This document shows, one piece after another, positions 10,646-19,403 of a stretch of 64,000 bases of DNA. The stretch spans positions 176,648 to 240,647 of the forward strand of contig JADGDR010000002.1 of assembly GCA_016744795.1 (NCBI GenBank). The letters are read 5' to 3'. Every line of letters starts with the position of its first letter. Position 1 is the first letter of the stretch. The notes under the pieces were generated by a model that was not told the origin of the DNA, did not search any database, and worked only from the letters and a program-made list of their open reading frames with translations. A program made the translations under genes and the position numbers. Origin of the DNA: Sulfurospirillum sp. (GTDB taxonomy: Bacteria > Campylobacterota > Campylobacteria > Campylobacterales > Sulfurospirillaceae).

Positions 10646-10646
10646 T
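10618..10646 (+). promoter_or_regulatory. Candidate leaderless or short-leader promoter of the prp regulator
   Basis: TTGTTT (10618-10623), a 17-bp spacer and TACAAT (10641-10646) form a plausible sigma-70 promoter only 6 nt before the ATG at 10653. Transcription would start at or next to the start codon, and no Shine-Dalgarno sequence is visible. The spacer and -10 overlap two TTGTACAA operators, which predicts autorepression. Confidence 0.45.
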
Positions 10647-10652
10647 TAGAGT

Positions 10653-11621
10653 ATGAAAACTATTGAAAAGATTATAGAGATATATAAACGCTCAGAACTC
10701 AGCATATCTAAATTTTCAGCTATCATTGGAAAAGATAGAAGAACAGTTACATCTTGGATAGATAAGATTGTAGATAAAGAACCAAACAGTGAAGTATTGG
10801 AAAAAATCTCATCTTTTTTTAGATACCCTACTAGTATATGGGATGAAGATTGTCAAAGTGACGATTTTTTAGAGTTGCTTTGTGCCGTTCCCAAAGAAGA
10901 AGTAAAGATTATAGACGAGGGTTATCTTGGAGGGTTGAAGTATATACTTGAACATGAAGATAAAGAGAGATTTGTTATTCATCCTCAGTTCCCTGGTCCA
11001 ATGTATAGAGATACGACAGTTCCTAGAGTATATAGAACCAAAAGTAGCTCAGAGATAGAAAGCTTTAAAAAAAAGCGTACTTCTAGAATGCTTTCATACT
11101 CATTTGAAACAACAGAATGGTACAGCATAAAGTCACTTTTAAGTTTTTGTTTTTCTCAGATTGGTAATTTTTATACTAAAGAGCAGAAGTTACAAATACT
11201 AGATTTGATGATTGAAAATTTTCATGAAAACTACAATAAACGTATGTATCTTTTTGATTCATATTCAAGAAAAATATACGGATTAGATACTACATACACC
11301 TCTATAAACATAAAAAATGGTGTTATGTTTTTTAAAGCTCCATTAGAATCAGTTTTTATAGAAGTAAGAAATAAAAAACTCATAGAAAGAATACACAGAC
11401 ATTTTACCTTTGAAAGTGAAGCTCCAACACATGTAAATCCAAATGATGCGACATTTATACTAAAAATCTTAAAAAATGCAGTAGAGTTTGAGTTAGGATT
11501 GTGTAATTCCTATGAAGAGATAAATAAAAAAACGTTATATGGTGAATTATTTAAGAATAACATCAGTATTTCTACTCAAGAGAAACTATCTTATCCAAGA
11601 GATGGACAAAAAACCAATTAG
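10653..11621 (+). CDS. HTH transcriptional regulator, probable controller of the prp operon
   Basis: The 322-aa protein has an N-terminal helix-turn-helix of XRE-like type (about residues 10-60, ISKFSAIIGKDRRTVTSWI). The rest is a longer charged region that I do not recognise. It is neither the sigma-54 activator PrpR nor a GntR protein, the known regulators of methylcitrate operons. It is divergent from prpE and separated by an operator-like palindrome cluster, which makes it the likely local regulator (inference). The first 14 nt of the gene, ATGAAAACTATTGA, also occur upstream at 10564, suggesting a small local duplication. Confidence 0.72.
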   Translation: MKTIEKIIEIYKRSELSISKFSAIIGKDRRTVTSWIDKIVDKEPNSEVLEKISSFFRYPTSIWDEDCQSDDFLELLCAVPKEEVKIIDEGYLGGLKYILEHEDKERFVIHPQFPGPMYRDTTVPRVYRTKSSSEIESFKKKRTSRMLSYSFETTEWYSIKSLLSFCFSQIGNFYTKEQKLQILDLMIENFHENYNKRMYLFDSYSRKIYGLDTTYTSINIKNGVMFFKAPLESVFIEVRNKKLIERIHRHFTFESEAPTHVNPNDATFILKILKNAVEFELGLCNSYEEINKKTLYGELFKNNISISTQEKLSYPRDGQKTN

Positions 11622-11633
11622 AAAAGAGAAAAC

Positions 11634-12011
11634 ATGAATGAATTAACAAAAAAGTTTGCATTTTATGGAGCTATATTAATGGCATTGGCAGTAGGATTTG
11701 GTGCATTTGGTGCACATGGATTAAAAAATATAGTTACTAAAGAGATGCTAGTTATTTACCATACAGGGGTAGAATATCAGTTTTATCATGCGCTTGGTCT
11801 TTTTTGTGTTGCTTTTGTAGCTAATTTTACTGACTCAAAACAAGTAAAAATAGCTGGATATAGTATGTTAATAGGTATTTTAATTTTTTGTGGCAGTCTT
11901 TATGCTATTGCTTTTACAGGTATTAAAATACTAGGAGCTATTACTCCTATTGGAGGAGTTGCTTTTATATTTGCTTGGGTATTGTTGGCATTAGCAATAA
12001 AAAAGATTTAA
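11634..12011 (+). CDS. DUF423 family inner-membrane protein (YgdD-like)
   Basis: The 125-aa protein has four hydrophobic helices and the family signature GAFGAHGLK near residue 25, followed by YHTGVEYQFYHALGL. It lies 12 nt after the regulator with an AAGAGA ribosome site and may be co-transcribed with it. DUF423 proteins are widespread inner-membrane proteins of unknown function. The 184 nt after it (12012-12195) are AT-rich with no gene and probably hold the porin promoter. Confidence 0.88.
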   Translation: MNELTKKFAFYGAILMALAVGFGAFGAHGLKNIVTKEMLVIYHTGVEYQFYHALGLFCVAFVANFTDSKQVKIAGYSMLIGILIFCGSLYAIAFTGIKILGAITPIGGVAFIFAWVLLALAIKKI

Positions 12012-12195
12012 TCTAAATATATTACTCAAACTCCCATTCCCCCATTATTATGTGCTTATGATATAAATAAGATTATTTAATAATACAACTAAAAATAATA
12101 TATATTAGTCATTATAAAATAAAATAAAGCTTTACTTAATCATTATGTAAATATAATTTATCTATATCATAATATAATTAATAAAAGGAGAATGA

Positions 12196-13629
12196 ATGAA
12201 TAATAAATTATCTATTATCGTGGCGTCTTTAGTGTTGACATCTTCTGTTTTGTTTTCATCAGATAAAAAAGATGAACAAATAGAGTTATTAATGAAAAGA
12301 CTTGATAGGGTTGAGTCAGAGTTGTCTAAGTTTAAAAACAATACAGATGAGCAAATTGATGAACTTCATATTAGGGCTGATGATAATGAGTTCCAAGCTG
12401 CTCTTAGTAAAATCAAATTTGGTTTGGAATTTGAAACTAATGCTCATTCTTTTGATGGTGAATTAGATGGTAAAAATGTAGATTCATCGAATAAATGGAA
12501 TAGTTTTTTACATTTAAATATGGATGCAGATATTAATGATAAAACGACTTTTACTGGTCGCTTTTCTGTTGGAAAGAATTGGGGAAGCACTGATGTTGGA
12601 TTTCCTCTTGATTCAACAGCGGGTATAACATCTTATGGTGGTTCAATAGTTTTTCTTGAAAGAGCTTATGTAGATTACAAATTTACAGATAATTTTATTG
12701 GAACAATAGGTCGTCAACCTGGAACTGATGGACCTGGAGCAAATTTAAAAAATAATGCAAAAAGACAATCAACTTATGCTTCTTTACTTTTTAATGCTGC
12801 AGGAGATGGCATAGTTTTTACCTATAAACCTGAAATATCTGGATTAAAAGATACGGCATTTAGATTGGGTTATGCAAAAGCATATCAATGGAGTAATGAT
12901 AATATCAAGGGTTCTGAATTAGTTGGAGATGCAATTATTGATGATACAAATGTCATTATTGCTATTGGTGAAACTAAGCTTCCTTTGGGTTCTATAGGAA
13001 ATAATTTTTTAATGTTTTCCTTAGTTAAAGCATTAGACTTTAACGTTCCCACATCAATAGGAAATTATGATGTAGGAGATATGAATTTAGGAAATCTTTA
13101 TTTCGAAAATAATAATGCCTTTGGTTCTTCTTTTAGTTGGTTTAGCTCTTTTGGATACACAAAAGGAAGTGGTGGAGTCGATAACAGTGCAGCAGTAAAA
13201 ACTGCTATTTACAATCAAGCATTTGCAGCATCTAATAGTGCAGCAATTGCAAATGGTGCAGTTGCAGCGAAAGCACCGGGTGCAATATCAGAAATAGCAT
13301 TAAATGAAAAATCAGGATGGGCTGTTCACCTTGGTGGACGTTATGATTTTAATAAAAAGTATAAATTAGGATACGAATTTTTTCATGGTAGCAGATATTG
13401 GTATTCGTTTACAACAAGCAAAGTTTCAGATCCTATAAATATTTTAAATACAAGAGGAAATGTTCATAATATTTATGGAATATATCAAATAGATATAAAT
13501 CAATTTTTACGTTTAAGTTATGCACGTATACATTATGATTATACTAATAGCGGTTTTCCAGTTGGTGGGGCAGAAAAAACTGATGATACAATCAATCATT
13601 GGGTATTAACATATAATGTTAAATTCTAA
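12196..13629 (+). CDS. DUF3373-type outer-membrane porin
   Basis: The 477-aa protein has a signal peptide (cleavage near residue 22, after VLFSS), a short coiled coil (residues 28-60, heptads of Leu/Ile as in periplasmic porin anchors), and a long beta-rich region ending in an aromatic-rich strand with a C-terminal phenylalanine (VLTYNVKF). This matches the DUF3373 porins common in Campylobacterota. It probably forms a beta-barrel for small solutes. Start chosen at 12196 after AAAAGGAG. Its substrate is not deducible. Confidence 0.85.
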   Translation: MNNKLSIIVASLVLTSSVLFSSDKKDEQIELLMKRLDRVESELSKFKNNTDEQIDELHIRADDNEFQAALSKIKFGLEFETNAHSFDGELDGKNVDSSNKWNSFLHLNMDADINDKTTFTGRFSVGKNWGSTDVGFPLDSTAGITSYGGSIVFLERAYVDYKFTDNFIGTIGRQPGTDGPGANLKNNAKRQSTYASLLFNAAGDGIVFTYKPEISGLKDTAFRLGYAKAYQWSNDNIKGSELVGDAIIDDTNVIIAIGETKLPLGSIGNNFLMFSLVKALDFNVPTSIGNYDVGDMNLGNLYFENNNAFGSSFSWFSSFGYTKGSGGVDNSAAVKTAIYNQAFAASNSAAIANGAVAAKAPGAISEIALNEKSGWAVHLGGRYDFNKKYKLGYEFFHGSRYWYSFTTSKVSDPINILNTRGNVHNIYGIYQIDINQFLRLSYARIHYDYTNSGFPVGGAEKTDDTINHWVLTYNVKF

Positions 13630-13640
13630 AAGGAAAAGTT

Positions 13641-13880
13641 ATGAGAAAAATTATTTATATAATCATTATGATTTCACTAGGATACTCTTTTAGCTTTGCA
13701 GATTGTGGAACTCTTATGAGTAAATATAGTGCTCCTAATCCAAGTGCGAAAACTATGAAACAGATTAAACGATGGATTAAGCGTAAAGTTAAAGATGCTG
13801 ATGACGCAAGTAAATTAAGTGAATGCATGATAGCAGGAGCAGCAGATAATCCAAACCAAGAACAAGTGGCTGGAAAATAA
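13641..13880 (+). CDS. Small exported protein of unknown function
   Basis: The 79-aa protein has a clear signal peptide (residues 1-20, cleavage after FSFA) and a mature part of about 59 residues with two cysteines (DCGT and SECM), probably a disulfide in the periplasm. It is lysine-rich in the middle (KQIKRWIKRKVK). It sits 11 nt after the porin with its own AAAAGGAAAAG ribosome site, so it is likely co-transcribed. I do not recognise the family. The downstream gene is a broken chemoreceptor, so it may have served a sensing locus. Confidence 0.65.
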   Translation: MRKIIYIIIMISLGYSFSFADCGTLMSKYSAPNPSAKTMKQIKRWIKRKVKDADDASKLSECMIAGAADNPNQEQVAGK

Positions 13881-13901
13881 CTTTTAACAAAAAGGAATAT
13901 A

Positions 13902-14619
13902 ATGCGTAAAATTTTCAATATGAGTCTATTTTTAAAATTAATTTTAGGGAGCTAAATGAACTTTCTGAAAGCAGTAATAAAAAACTTTTAGCAATGCAAA
14001 AATATTCAGGTAGTCATTAGGTAAGACATTACTTGATGATTCCATAGACGGCATAGTGCAATCTCAGGATAAAATGTCAAAAAATAAAGCTGAATTGAAT
14101 AATACTTCATAAACAGTGAGAAATGCTGATATATCCGATCAGACTAATTTACTTGCATTAAATGCTGCCATTGAAGCGGCGCGTGCAGGTGAACATGGGC
14201 GAGGATTTGCTGTTGTTGCTGATGAGGTTAGAAACTTGGCTGAAAGAACTCAGAAAAGCTTAGTCGAAATTGAAGCAACAATTAATGTTGTTGTTCAAGG
14301 TATAACAGATGCAAGTGAAGAGATGAATAGAACAGCTAATAAAATGCAAACTTTATCTGATGAAGGTAAGAAATCTCAGGAAAATATTATGTAAGTTACA
14401 AATTCTATGGATGAGGTAGTAATGTTAACACAAAAATCTTCCGATGTATCTATAAAATTGGCTGAAGAGACAAAACATATTATTAGTAGTATGGATGTAG
14501 TTTCCTCACTCTTGGATGAAAATGTAAATAGTACGGAAAAAGTTACTAATAGTTCGGAAAATTTAAGCAAGGTAGACCAACAAATGAATGATACATTGAC
14601 GTGTTTTAAAACAAGCTAA
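13902..14619 (+). pseudogene. Decayed methyl-accepting chemotaxis protein
   Basis: The start (ATG 13902, after AAAGGAATAT) encodes MRKIFNMSLFLKLILG, a typical chemoreceptor N-terminus, but it runs into TAA in that frame. The +1 frame then continues as ELNELSESSNKKLLAMQKYSG, with the periplasmic sensor missing. In-frame stops follow at 14017 (TAG), 14110 (TAA) and 14392 (TAA). Between them is the conserved hairpin tip ([20 protein letters not shown], 14140-14200), and a second segment runs 14407-14619. The parts line up as one receptor with a large internal deletion, a frameshift and three stops. The two open pieces here should not be read as separate small genes. Confidence 0.9.
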
Positions 14620-14687
14620 AATTTGCCTGTATTGAGATTAAATTCAAATTAAAGGTTTGTTTTTAGTGGGCAGATTAAAGAGAATAG

Positions 14688-14704
14688 CCTTAGTAAAACT
14701 AAGG
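14688..14704. terminator. Weak hairpin at thiI stop
   Basis: CCTTAG, a TAAAA loop and CTAAGG form a 6-bp hairpin that includes the thiI stop codon and lies between the chemoreceptor pseudogene and thiI. There is no long T tract, so function as a terminator is uncertain. Confidence 0.35.
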
Positions 14705-16159
14705 TCTATATACTTTAATATTTTTGCAGTTGTGTTCATCTTGAAGAAATTGTCCGTGCAATTGGCTTAGAATTCCTTTTTCGCAGTACAGAAGGTACTC
14801 TTTATCTTGCGGTAGTTTCATAAACTCACTTTTTAGTTTATAAAAAGGTATTTTAATGCTTGGGCATTGTGTTTGGATATAATCTTCATCAGCTCTTATA
14901 TCTATGACTGTGTAATCTCCACTTAAAACATCACTTACAACTTCAAGCTGACCAATATCTTCTATGTCTGTTATGATTTCGTCTACATTTACCTGAGTTG
15001 CATTTTCTACGGCTTTATCTAAAACACTATAATCAAACTTTTTATCCTCTTTTTCTATGCGAATAAAAGAACCATGTATAATTGGGTTTTTAGAAATGAC
15101 ACCACAATACTCTGGCATACTTTCAGCAAAATTGCGTGTGCCTATTTTGTTGGCAATTGAGATAATATCTGGTTTGTTCATGGTAGCAAGTGGTCTTATT
15201 ACAAGCATATCTATGGCTTTGTCTATAATAGCAAGGTTTCTAAGAGTTTGGCTTGAAACTTGCGCGATGCTCTCTCCTGTTAGAAGTGCGTCTATGCCTA
15301 AATCGTTTGCTATGCGTTGAGAAGCTTTTAGCATAAGTCTTTTAAGTGTCACTCCCATGTATGTCTCTCCTGTGGAGCGAAATATTTCGGTTATAACATC
15401 ATCAAAAGGAACAGAAGTAAAAGTTACTCTATTTGAAGAACCAAATTTACTCCAAAGGTACATTGCCACTTGTTTTACACCAATTTCGTGTGCTACTCCT
15501 CCTAAGTTAAAGAAAACAAAGTGGGTTTTTATGCCTCTTTTCATAGTAAGGTAACTAGCAACCGTTGAGTCAAAACCACCTGACATCAAAGATAAAATTT
15601 CGCCTTGAGAACCAAGAGGGTAGCCACCTAATCCTCTGTATTTATTAGTAATGATATTAAGTTGGTTATGAACAATCTCAATTCGTATGGTTTTTTCTGG
15701 GTTATGTAAATCCACACTACTTGTTTTATTTTTATCTAACATGTAACCACCAACTGTTTGTTCAATCAAAGGAGATTTAAAGTCATGTGTACCAGTACGT
15801 TTTGCTCTTACAACAAACGATTTGTTTTGTATAGTATGTTTCATATTCTCATTCACAATAGTTTTAATTGCAACAAGTGAGTCAACATCGTCAAATTGTA
15901 AGGCTTCAAGCACAAGCTCAATACCAGGAGTATCTAAAAGCTTTTGTCTCGTTTCAACCACAAGTTCAATCGGACAAACAACCTCTATTTTGTCAGAAAA
16001 CTTTTTAAACTGCATATCTTTAGACATAACTGTCAAAATGTTTATGATGTTGTTGTAAAGATGCCCCGTAATGAGTTTCCTCGCGGCATTTCCTTTTACC
16101 ATAATTTCTGGGAAAAATTTTATTATAAATTTTTGTGTAGTACTTTTTATTGTTTGCAT
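14699..16159 (-). CDS. thiI: tRNA 4-thiouridine synthetase ThiI with rhodanese domain
   Basis: The 486-aa protein has an N-terminal ferredoxin-like/THUMP region (residues ~20-170), a PP-loop ATPase with SGGFDS (near 193), and a C-terminal rhodanese domain with the sulfur-carrying cysteine in LLYCEKG (near 458), ending VYRP as in long ThiI proteins. It transfers sulfur from a cysteine desulfurase to tRNA uridine 8. The rhodanese domain also allows thiamine thiazole sulfur transfer, and the length matches the E. coli form. It is transcribed away from the accessory island and not obviously in an operon. Confidence 0.93.
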   Translation of the reverse strand: MQTIKSTTQKFIIKFFPEIMVKGNAARKLITGHLYNNIINILTVMSKDMQFKKFSDKIEVVCPIELVVETRQKLLDTPGIELVLEALQFDDVDSLVAIKTIVNENMKHTIQNKSFVVRAKRTGTHDFKSPLIEQTVGGYMLDKNKTSSVDLHNPEKTIRIEIVHNQLNIITNKYRGLGGYPLGSQGEILSLMSGGFDSTVASYLTMKRGIKTHFVFFNLGGVAHEIGVKQVAMYLWSKFGSSNRVTFTSVPFDDVITEIFRSTGETYMGVTLKRLMLKASQRIANDLGIDALLTGESIAQVSSQTLRNLAIIDKAIDMLVIRPLATMNKPDIISIANKIGTRNFAESMPEYCGVISKNPIIHGSFIRIEKEDKKFDYSVLDKAVENATQVNVDEIITDIEDIGQLEVVSDVLSGDYTVIDIRADEDYIQTQCPSIKIPFYKLKSEFMKLPQDKEYLLYCEKGILSQLHGQFLQDEHNCKNIKVYRP

Positions 16160-16246
16160 AATAGTGTATAAACCTTCTTTTTAATAGACGCAATTATATC
16201 TAAAATTGATTATTTAAAATAGGTGGCTTATAATCTTGAATAAATG

Positions 16247-16260
16247 CTTTACATGTAAAG
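16247..16260. repeat. Intergenic CTTTACATGTAAAG palindrome
   Basis: A perfect 14-bp palindrome in the 164-nt gap between thiI and hepT. The same 14-mer followed by GTTAG recurs at 25063-25076, so the two copies bracket the accessory island. No gene is seen in the rest of the gap. Confidence 0.8.
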
Positions 16261-16323
16261 GTTAGAATGTCCTCAGAATTGTCTTGTTTTTAAGATAAAT
16301 ATTTCTCCTTGCTTGCTTAAATT

Positions 16324-16665
16324 TCATATACTCTTATTAAATTCAAAAACTTTATTTTTTAGTTCATCTAATTCTAGTTTTGTTAAGTCCCAAACTATTC
16401 TTGTATCAATTCCAAAGTATTCATGTACTATAATATTTCTAAAATCTTTTATCATTCTCCAAGAAAATTCAGGATACTCCTTTTCTAGTAAATGCATAGT
16501 TTTTGAGATAGCTTCACCTATAATAATATATTCTCGTATCGTAGCACTATAAGTTTTTCTATCATTTAAAAAATCTTCATAGGTTAAATCTTTTGTATAC
16601 TCTTCAATAGCATTGATTGATTCAAGTATATCTTCTATATAAAGCTTAACATCTCTTTTAAACAT
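16324..16665 (-). CDS. hepT: HepT-like toxin (DUF86/HEPN RNase)
   Basis: The 113-aa HEPN-fold protein has the RNase motif RNIIVHEY (RX4HXY, near residue 80). HepT toxins cleave RNA and are silenced by tri-AMPylation of the tyrosine of this motif by the partner MntA nucleotidyltransferase. The gene overlaps the upstream nucleotidyltransferase by 8 nt, the usual antitoxin-first order. All motif residues are present. Activity is inferred from the family. Confidence 0.88.
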   Translation of the reverse strand: MFKRDVKLYIEDILESINAIEEYTKDLTYEDFLNDRKTYSATIREYIIIGEAISKTMHLLEKEYPEFSWRMIKDFRNIIVHEYFGIDTRIVWDLTKLELDELKNKVFEFNKSI

Positions 16666-16948
16666 ATATAATTTCTTTTTTTATATATGTTTTAGCTATA
16701 GGTTTTAATGTACTTTCTATACCTAAATCAACACTTTTTTTTAGATTTTTTTCAAGATAGTATTTTAAAGAGAAAAAACTTCTAAATTTATTTTTACTTT
16801 CTATCTCTACAGCTATGTCAATATCACTATTATTTCTTTCTTCTCCTCTTATATAACTTCCAAAAAGACCAATTTTAGTTACTCCATAGTTTTTAAGCAT
16901 CTCTTGTTTATGATTTTTTAAAAAGTTTAGAATCTCATCTTTTTTCAT
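16658..16948 (-). CDS. mntA: MntA-like nucleotidyltransferase antitoxin
   Basis: The 96-aa minimal nucleotidyltransferase has a perfect GSX10DXD motif (GSY...DID, around residues 30-45). MntA proteins AMPylate and neutralise HepT. The frame is open to an ATG at 17008, but the ATG at 16948 (MKKDEIL) has an AAAGG site and matches the family N-terminus, so it is preferred. It is the first gene of a two-gene toxin-antitoxin operon at the edge of the accessory island. Confidence 0.87.
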   Translation of the reverse strand: MKKDEILNFLKNHKQEMLKNYGVTKIGLFGSYIRGEERNNSDIDIAVEIESKNKFRSFFSLKYYLEKNLKKSVDLGIESTLKPIAKTYIKKEIIYV

Positions 16949-17082
16949 TGTAGAGTACCTTTTATTTAATTTATACACATTTATTATATCACATAAAATA
17001 TTATACAAAGAAGATTAATAGAGATGCTACTGCTGCTTTTTCTTTGTATTTATTAAATCACTGTGTCTATATGCTCGTAATT

Positions 17083-17536
17083 CTATTTCACAATAGCCGA
17101 TGTCTCTTTTAACTCTTCTTGACATATTTTGTTATCCATGATTGTTAGATGTTGTCTACCAACAATAAATCCCATATTAATCTCTCCTTTTATGCAGTAC
17201 ATAGTGTTTGATTTCATATCTAAGGTTACTGAACTTGTAGATTCAGTTTTTGCCCAGAATTCTACTTTTTCAGGTTTAGTTATGTATTTTATGTAACCAC
17301 CATTACTTAAAGAACCTATAACCTTATCTGAACCATCTTTTATCTTTAACATGAATATCATAAGACATAGCAGCTCCCATAAAAGCTGAAGGGCGATAAA
17401 CATAAACTAAACTTTCATTTTTTTGAGGTATTTCTATGGCAGTAAACTTTGGACCAGTTGCTCCACAACCTGCCAAGGTTAGTGCAATCACAACTCCTAC
17501 TAATGTTACGATTGTTGATTTTAAAGTAATTCTCAT
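17083..17536 (-). pseudogene. DUF2846 lipoprotein disrupted by a one-base frameshift
   Basis: The upstream frame (start 17536) encodes a lipoprotein signal (lipobox LAGC near residue 24) and the family segment YVYRPSAFMGAAMSYDIHVK, then hits a stop. The rest (GSLSNGGYIKYITKPE to the end at 17083) is in another frame. Removing one base from the AAAA run at 17338-17341 (TTTT on the plus strand) joins the halves as VKDKDGSDKV. It is thus one gene with a +1 insertion, either a real lesion or a sequencing error. Confidence 0.85.
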
Positions 17537-17593
17537 TTTTCCTTTTTGATTTTAGTTTGTATTGTGTGTCGATTATATATAACAATTATGGTT

Positions 17594-18358
17594 TCATTGG
17601 TTTTTCCTTGAGTGATTTGTATTTAAAGTAGTAGTGTCAGTTAATGGTTTAAGTTTATTGTCTATATATTTTAATAACTTTAATACTGTTTTTTGCTTTT
17701 TTTCGTCTTCTATTTCAATTTTCATCATAGCTTTTGTGAAGGCAAGATAGTTTTTATTTGTTGCTATTTCTATTAGCCAAGTATTTTGTCCATAGTATTC
17801 TTTATTCCAAGTACTATCTATGGTTTTTATCTCTTTTATAGTTTTTAAAAAAGATTCTTTTTCTTTGTTTGTAAGAGCAAATACATGAGTTTTTTTGGTT
17901 TCTATATTTATAAATTCTATTTTATCTTTTATGATTATTTGCCACTGATGTAACCATCTATCTTCTTCTCTATCTTCTACATATGCTTTTGAGATATCTA
18001 TTTTTAGTTCGTTTATATTTATATTTTTTATGTGGGTTTGGATGGTTTCTTGGCGGGTGGATTCGTAATTTGATATAAAAAATACAAAGAAAAATAAAAT
18101 TAGAAATGTTCCAATGCTCATAAATTTTTCTGTTAAAGTATACTTTCTACAATATTTTTGTATAAAATATACTTTTGTTAATATTGTTAGCATACGTCCA
18201 ATACATATTGCCAATCCTAAATTTAAATCAAATTTAATATTTGAAAATGAAAATTTATCAACAAGAATAAAATATACTACAAATATTATTAATATTTCAA
18301 GAATATAATTTCCTAGATTTGAGCAATAAATTTTTTTAATGTGTTTATTTAATTCCAT
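17594..18358 (-). CDS. Membrane protein, probable immunity protein of the adjoining CDI toxin remnant
   Basis: The 254-aa protein has three or so hydrophobic helices in the first 105 residues (YILEILIIFVVYFILV, LGLAICIGRMLTIL, FLILFFFVFFISNY) and then a soluble lysine-rich half. I do not recognise the family. Its ATG lies inside the 3' end of the toxin-like frame (14-nt overlap, stop at 18345), the arrangement used by cdiA/cdiI pairs. A membrane immunity protein would fit a toxin acting at the inner membrane. That role is inferred from context only. Confidence 0.55.
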   Translation of the reverse strand: MELNKHIKKIYCSNLGNYILEILIIFVVYFILVDKFSFSNIKFDLNLGLAICIGRMLTILTKVYFIQKYCRKYTLTEKFMSIGTFLILFFFVFFISNYESTRQETIQTHIKNININELKIDISKAYVEDREEDRWLHQWQIIIKDKIEFINIETKKTHVFALTNKEKESFLKTIKEIKTIDSTWNKEYYGQNTWLIEIATNKNYLAFTKAMMKIEIEDEKKQKTVLKLLKYIDNKLKPLTDTTTLNTNHSRKNQ

Positions 18359-18954
18359 TAATTTCTCGTTTTAGCATATCAAGTTCATTTTCTTGATTCT
18401 TTTTTGAATTATTTTTTAATTGTTCATATATGTTATATACACTAAATACAGGACTTATTCTTTTTCCTAGTATGTTCCTCTCGTCTGGTATACCAGTCAA
18501 GTCAGGAATTGTACTCTGCAACACATTCCCACTTTCAACACCACTCCAGTATATTAAGACCATTGTCTTCATATTGTTCTTTTGTTGAAGTAAAATAATC
18601 TTGAAGTTTATTTTTTGACATATCTAGTGAATTTACTGATTGAAACTGCATTCCTTTACTCTCTTGTTTTAAAAATAAAAAAGCATTTTTTATATCTTGT
18701 TGAGTATATTTACTGTTTTCATTTGTATCACTATTAAATTCAATGATTTTATCAGCTAAATTTTTACTAGCTTTATTATTGTAATACATAGCACCTAGAT
18801 ATAAAATCTTTTGAGCTTCTTGCACAGTTATTCCTTTTTCATCAGCATACTTTTGTGCTTTTACTTTTATTAATTGTATCTCTTTCTTGTGCAATTGTCT
18901 ATTATTGAGTTCAGCACTAGTAGTTATATGTAGCTGGTAAAAGTAGAAACCCAC
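18345..18954 (-). pseudogene. Orphan CdiA C-terminal (pre-toxin plus toxin) fragment, frameshifted
   Basis: Two frames make one broken gene. The first (18954-18535) holds the pre-toxin motif SAELNNRQLH followed by helical sequence and runs off its frame near NILEW. The second continues with ESGNVLQSTIPDLTGIPDERN to 18345. The pre-toxin motif is shared with the intact orphan copy at 23195-24862, including 31 identical bases. Its 5' end joins a truncated copy of an unrelated toxin tail, so it is a recombination product without a start of its own. The toxin domain is not recognised. Confidence 0.75.
18893..18923. repeat. 31-nt exact repeat of CdiA pre-toxin coding sequence (copy 1)
   Basis: These 31 bases, which encode the SAELNNRQ region, are identical to 24324-24354. 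Such shared stretches at the constant/variable boundary of CdiA proteins are where new toxin tips are exchanged by recombination. Confidence 0.85.
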
Positions 18955-19060
18955 TAGTTGTATTTACTAAAAGACTATCACTTATTAAATATGTTTTATA
19001 ACCAATATTTTCATAATTCCAACTAGATAAAAAGTTATGAAGTCCTGCAAAATATTTCAT
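18917..19060 (-). pseudogene. Fourth copy of the GPHDFLSS toxin tail, truncated
   Basis: Starting right after the third lipoprotein gene, 47 codons read MKYFAGLHNFLSSWNYENI and on to LLLPAT before a stop. This is a diverged copy of the tail at the end of the 719-aa protein (20422-22581), cut at LLLPAT where it fuses with the pre-toxin fragment in another frame. It is too short to be a working toxin and marks a recombination junction. Confidence 0.75.
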
Positions 19061-19073
19061 TATAGTAGCCATT

Positions 19074-19403
19074 TCATTGAATTAGTGTCGTTGCTTGTCG
19101 TTCTTTGCAGTACTCTTTTCCTGATATTATAACCCAGTCTATTCTAATTCTTTTTTTGTCATTTTTTTTGACTAAATATCCAAATATACAATTTTTAGGA
19201 TATTCGATAATATAAATATAGTGATTTTTATCATATACTTTTTTTTTGCCTTCAGTTACATATAATGTCTCTTCTTTATATAATTTCATACCAAGACTTA
19301 TATCATTGTTACTTTTCCATACTTCATAAGTTGCAGGTCCTCTATAGCATCCATTAAATAAAGTTGCTAATAAAATAGTTAATAGTAGTTTACTACTTTT
19401 CAT
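19074..19403 (-). CDS. Lipoprotein, probable immunity protein (copy 3 of 3)
   Basis: The frame is open to 19448, but the ATG at 19403 (MKSSKLLL) gives a clean lipoprotein signal with lipobox LFNGC. The 109-aa protein continues with YEVWKSNNDI, a basic middle with HYIYIIEYPKNCIFGYL and a C-terminal ISGKEYC. It is paralogous to 20103-20432 and to the broken copy at 19680-19997. Its start overlaps the preceding toxin tail by 11 nt, as in the other copies. The family is unknown to me; an envelope-anchored immunity role is inferred from this repeated pairing. Confidence 0.65.
   Translation of the reverse strand: MKSSKLLLTILLATLFNGCYRGPATYEVWKSNNDISLGMKLYKEETLYVTEGKKKVYDKNHYIYIIEYPKNCIFGYLVKKNDKKRIRIDWVIISGKEYCKERQATTLIQ

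Noticed and set aside
10429-10656. 75-codon plus-strand frame across the prpE start and operator region
   Set aside because: It is antisense to prpE at first and then runs through the operator palindromes. Low complexity and no ribosome site; the MKTI repeat is due to the small duplication noted.
12012-12195. Possible small RNA upstream of the porin
   Set aside because: AT-rich with no convincing hairpin or terminator; more likely promoter DNA.
14116-14619. Two short receptor-like frames as separate small signalling proteins
   Set aside because: They share one frame separated by a single stop and align to one chemoreceptor, so they are pieces of a pseudogene.
17083-17403. 106-codon frame as an independent gene
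   Set aside because: Its first 27 codons are out-of-frame sequence of the DUF2846 lipoprotein; the rest is its C-terminal half.
18345-18572. 75-codon frame as an independent gene
   Set aside because: It is the continuation, after a frameshift, of the toxin-like fragment beginning at 18954.
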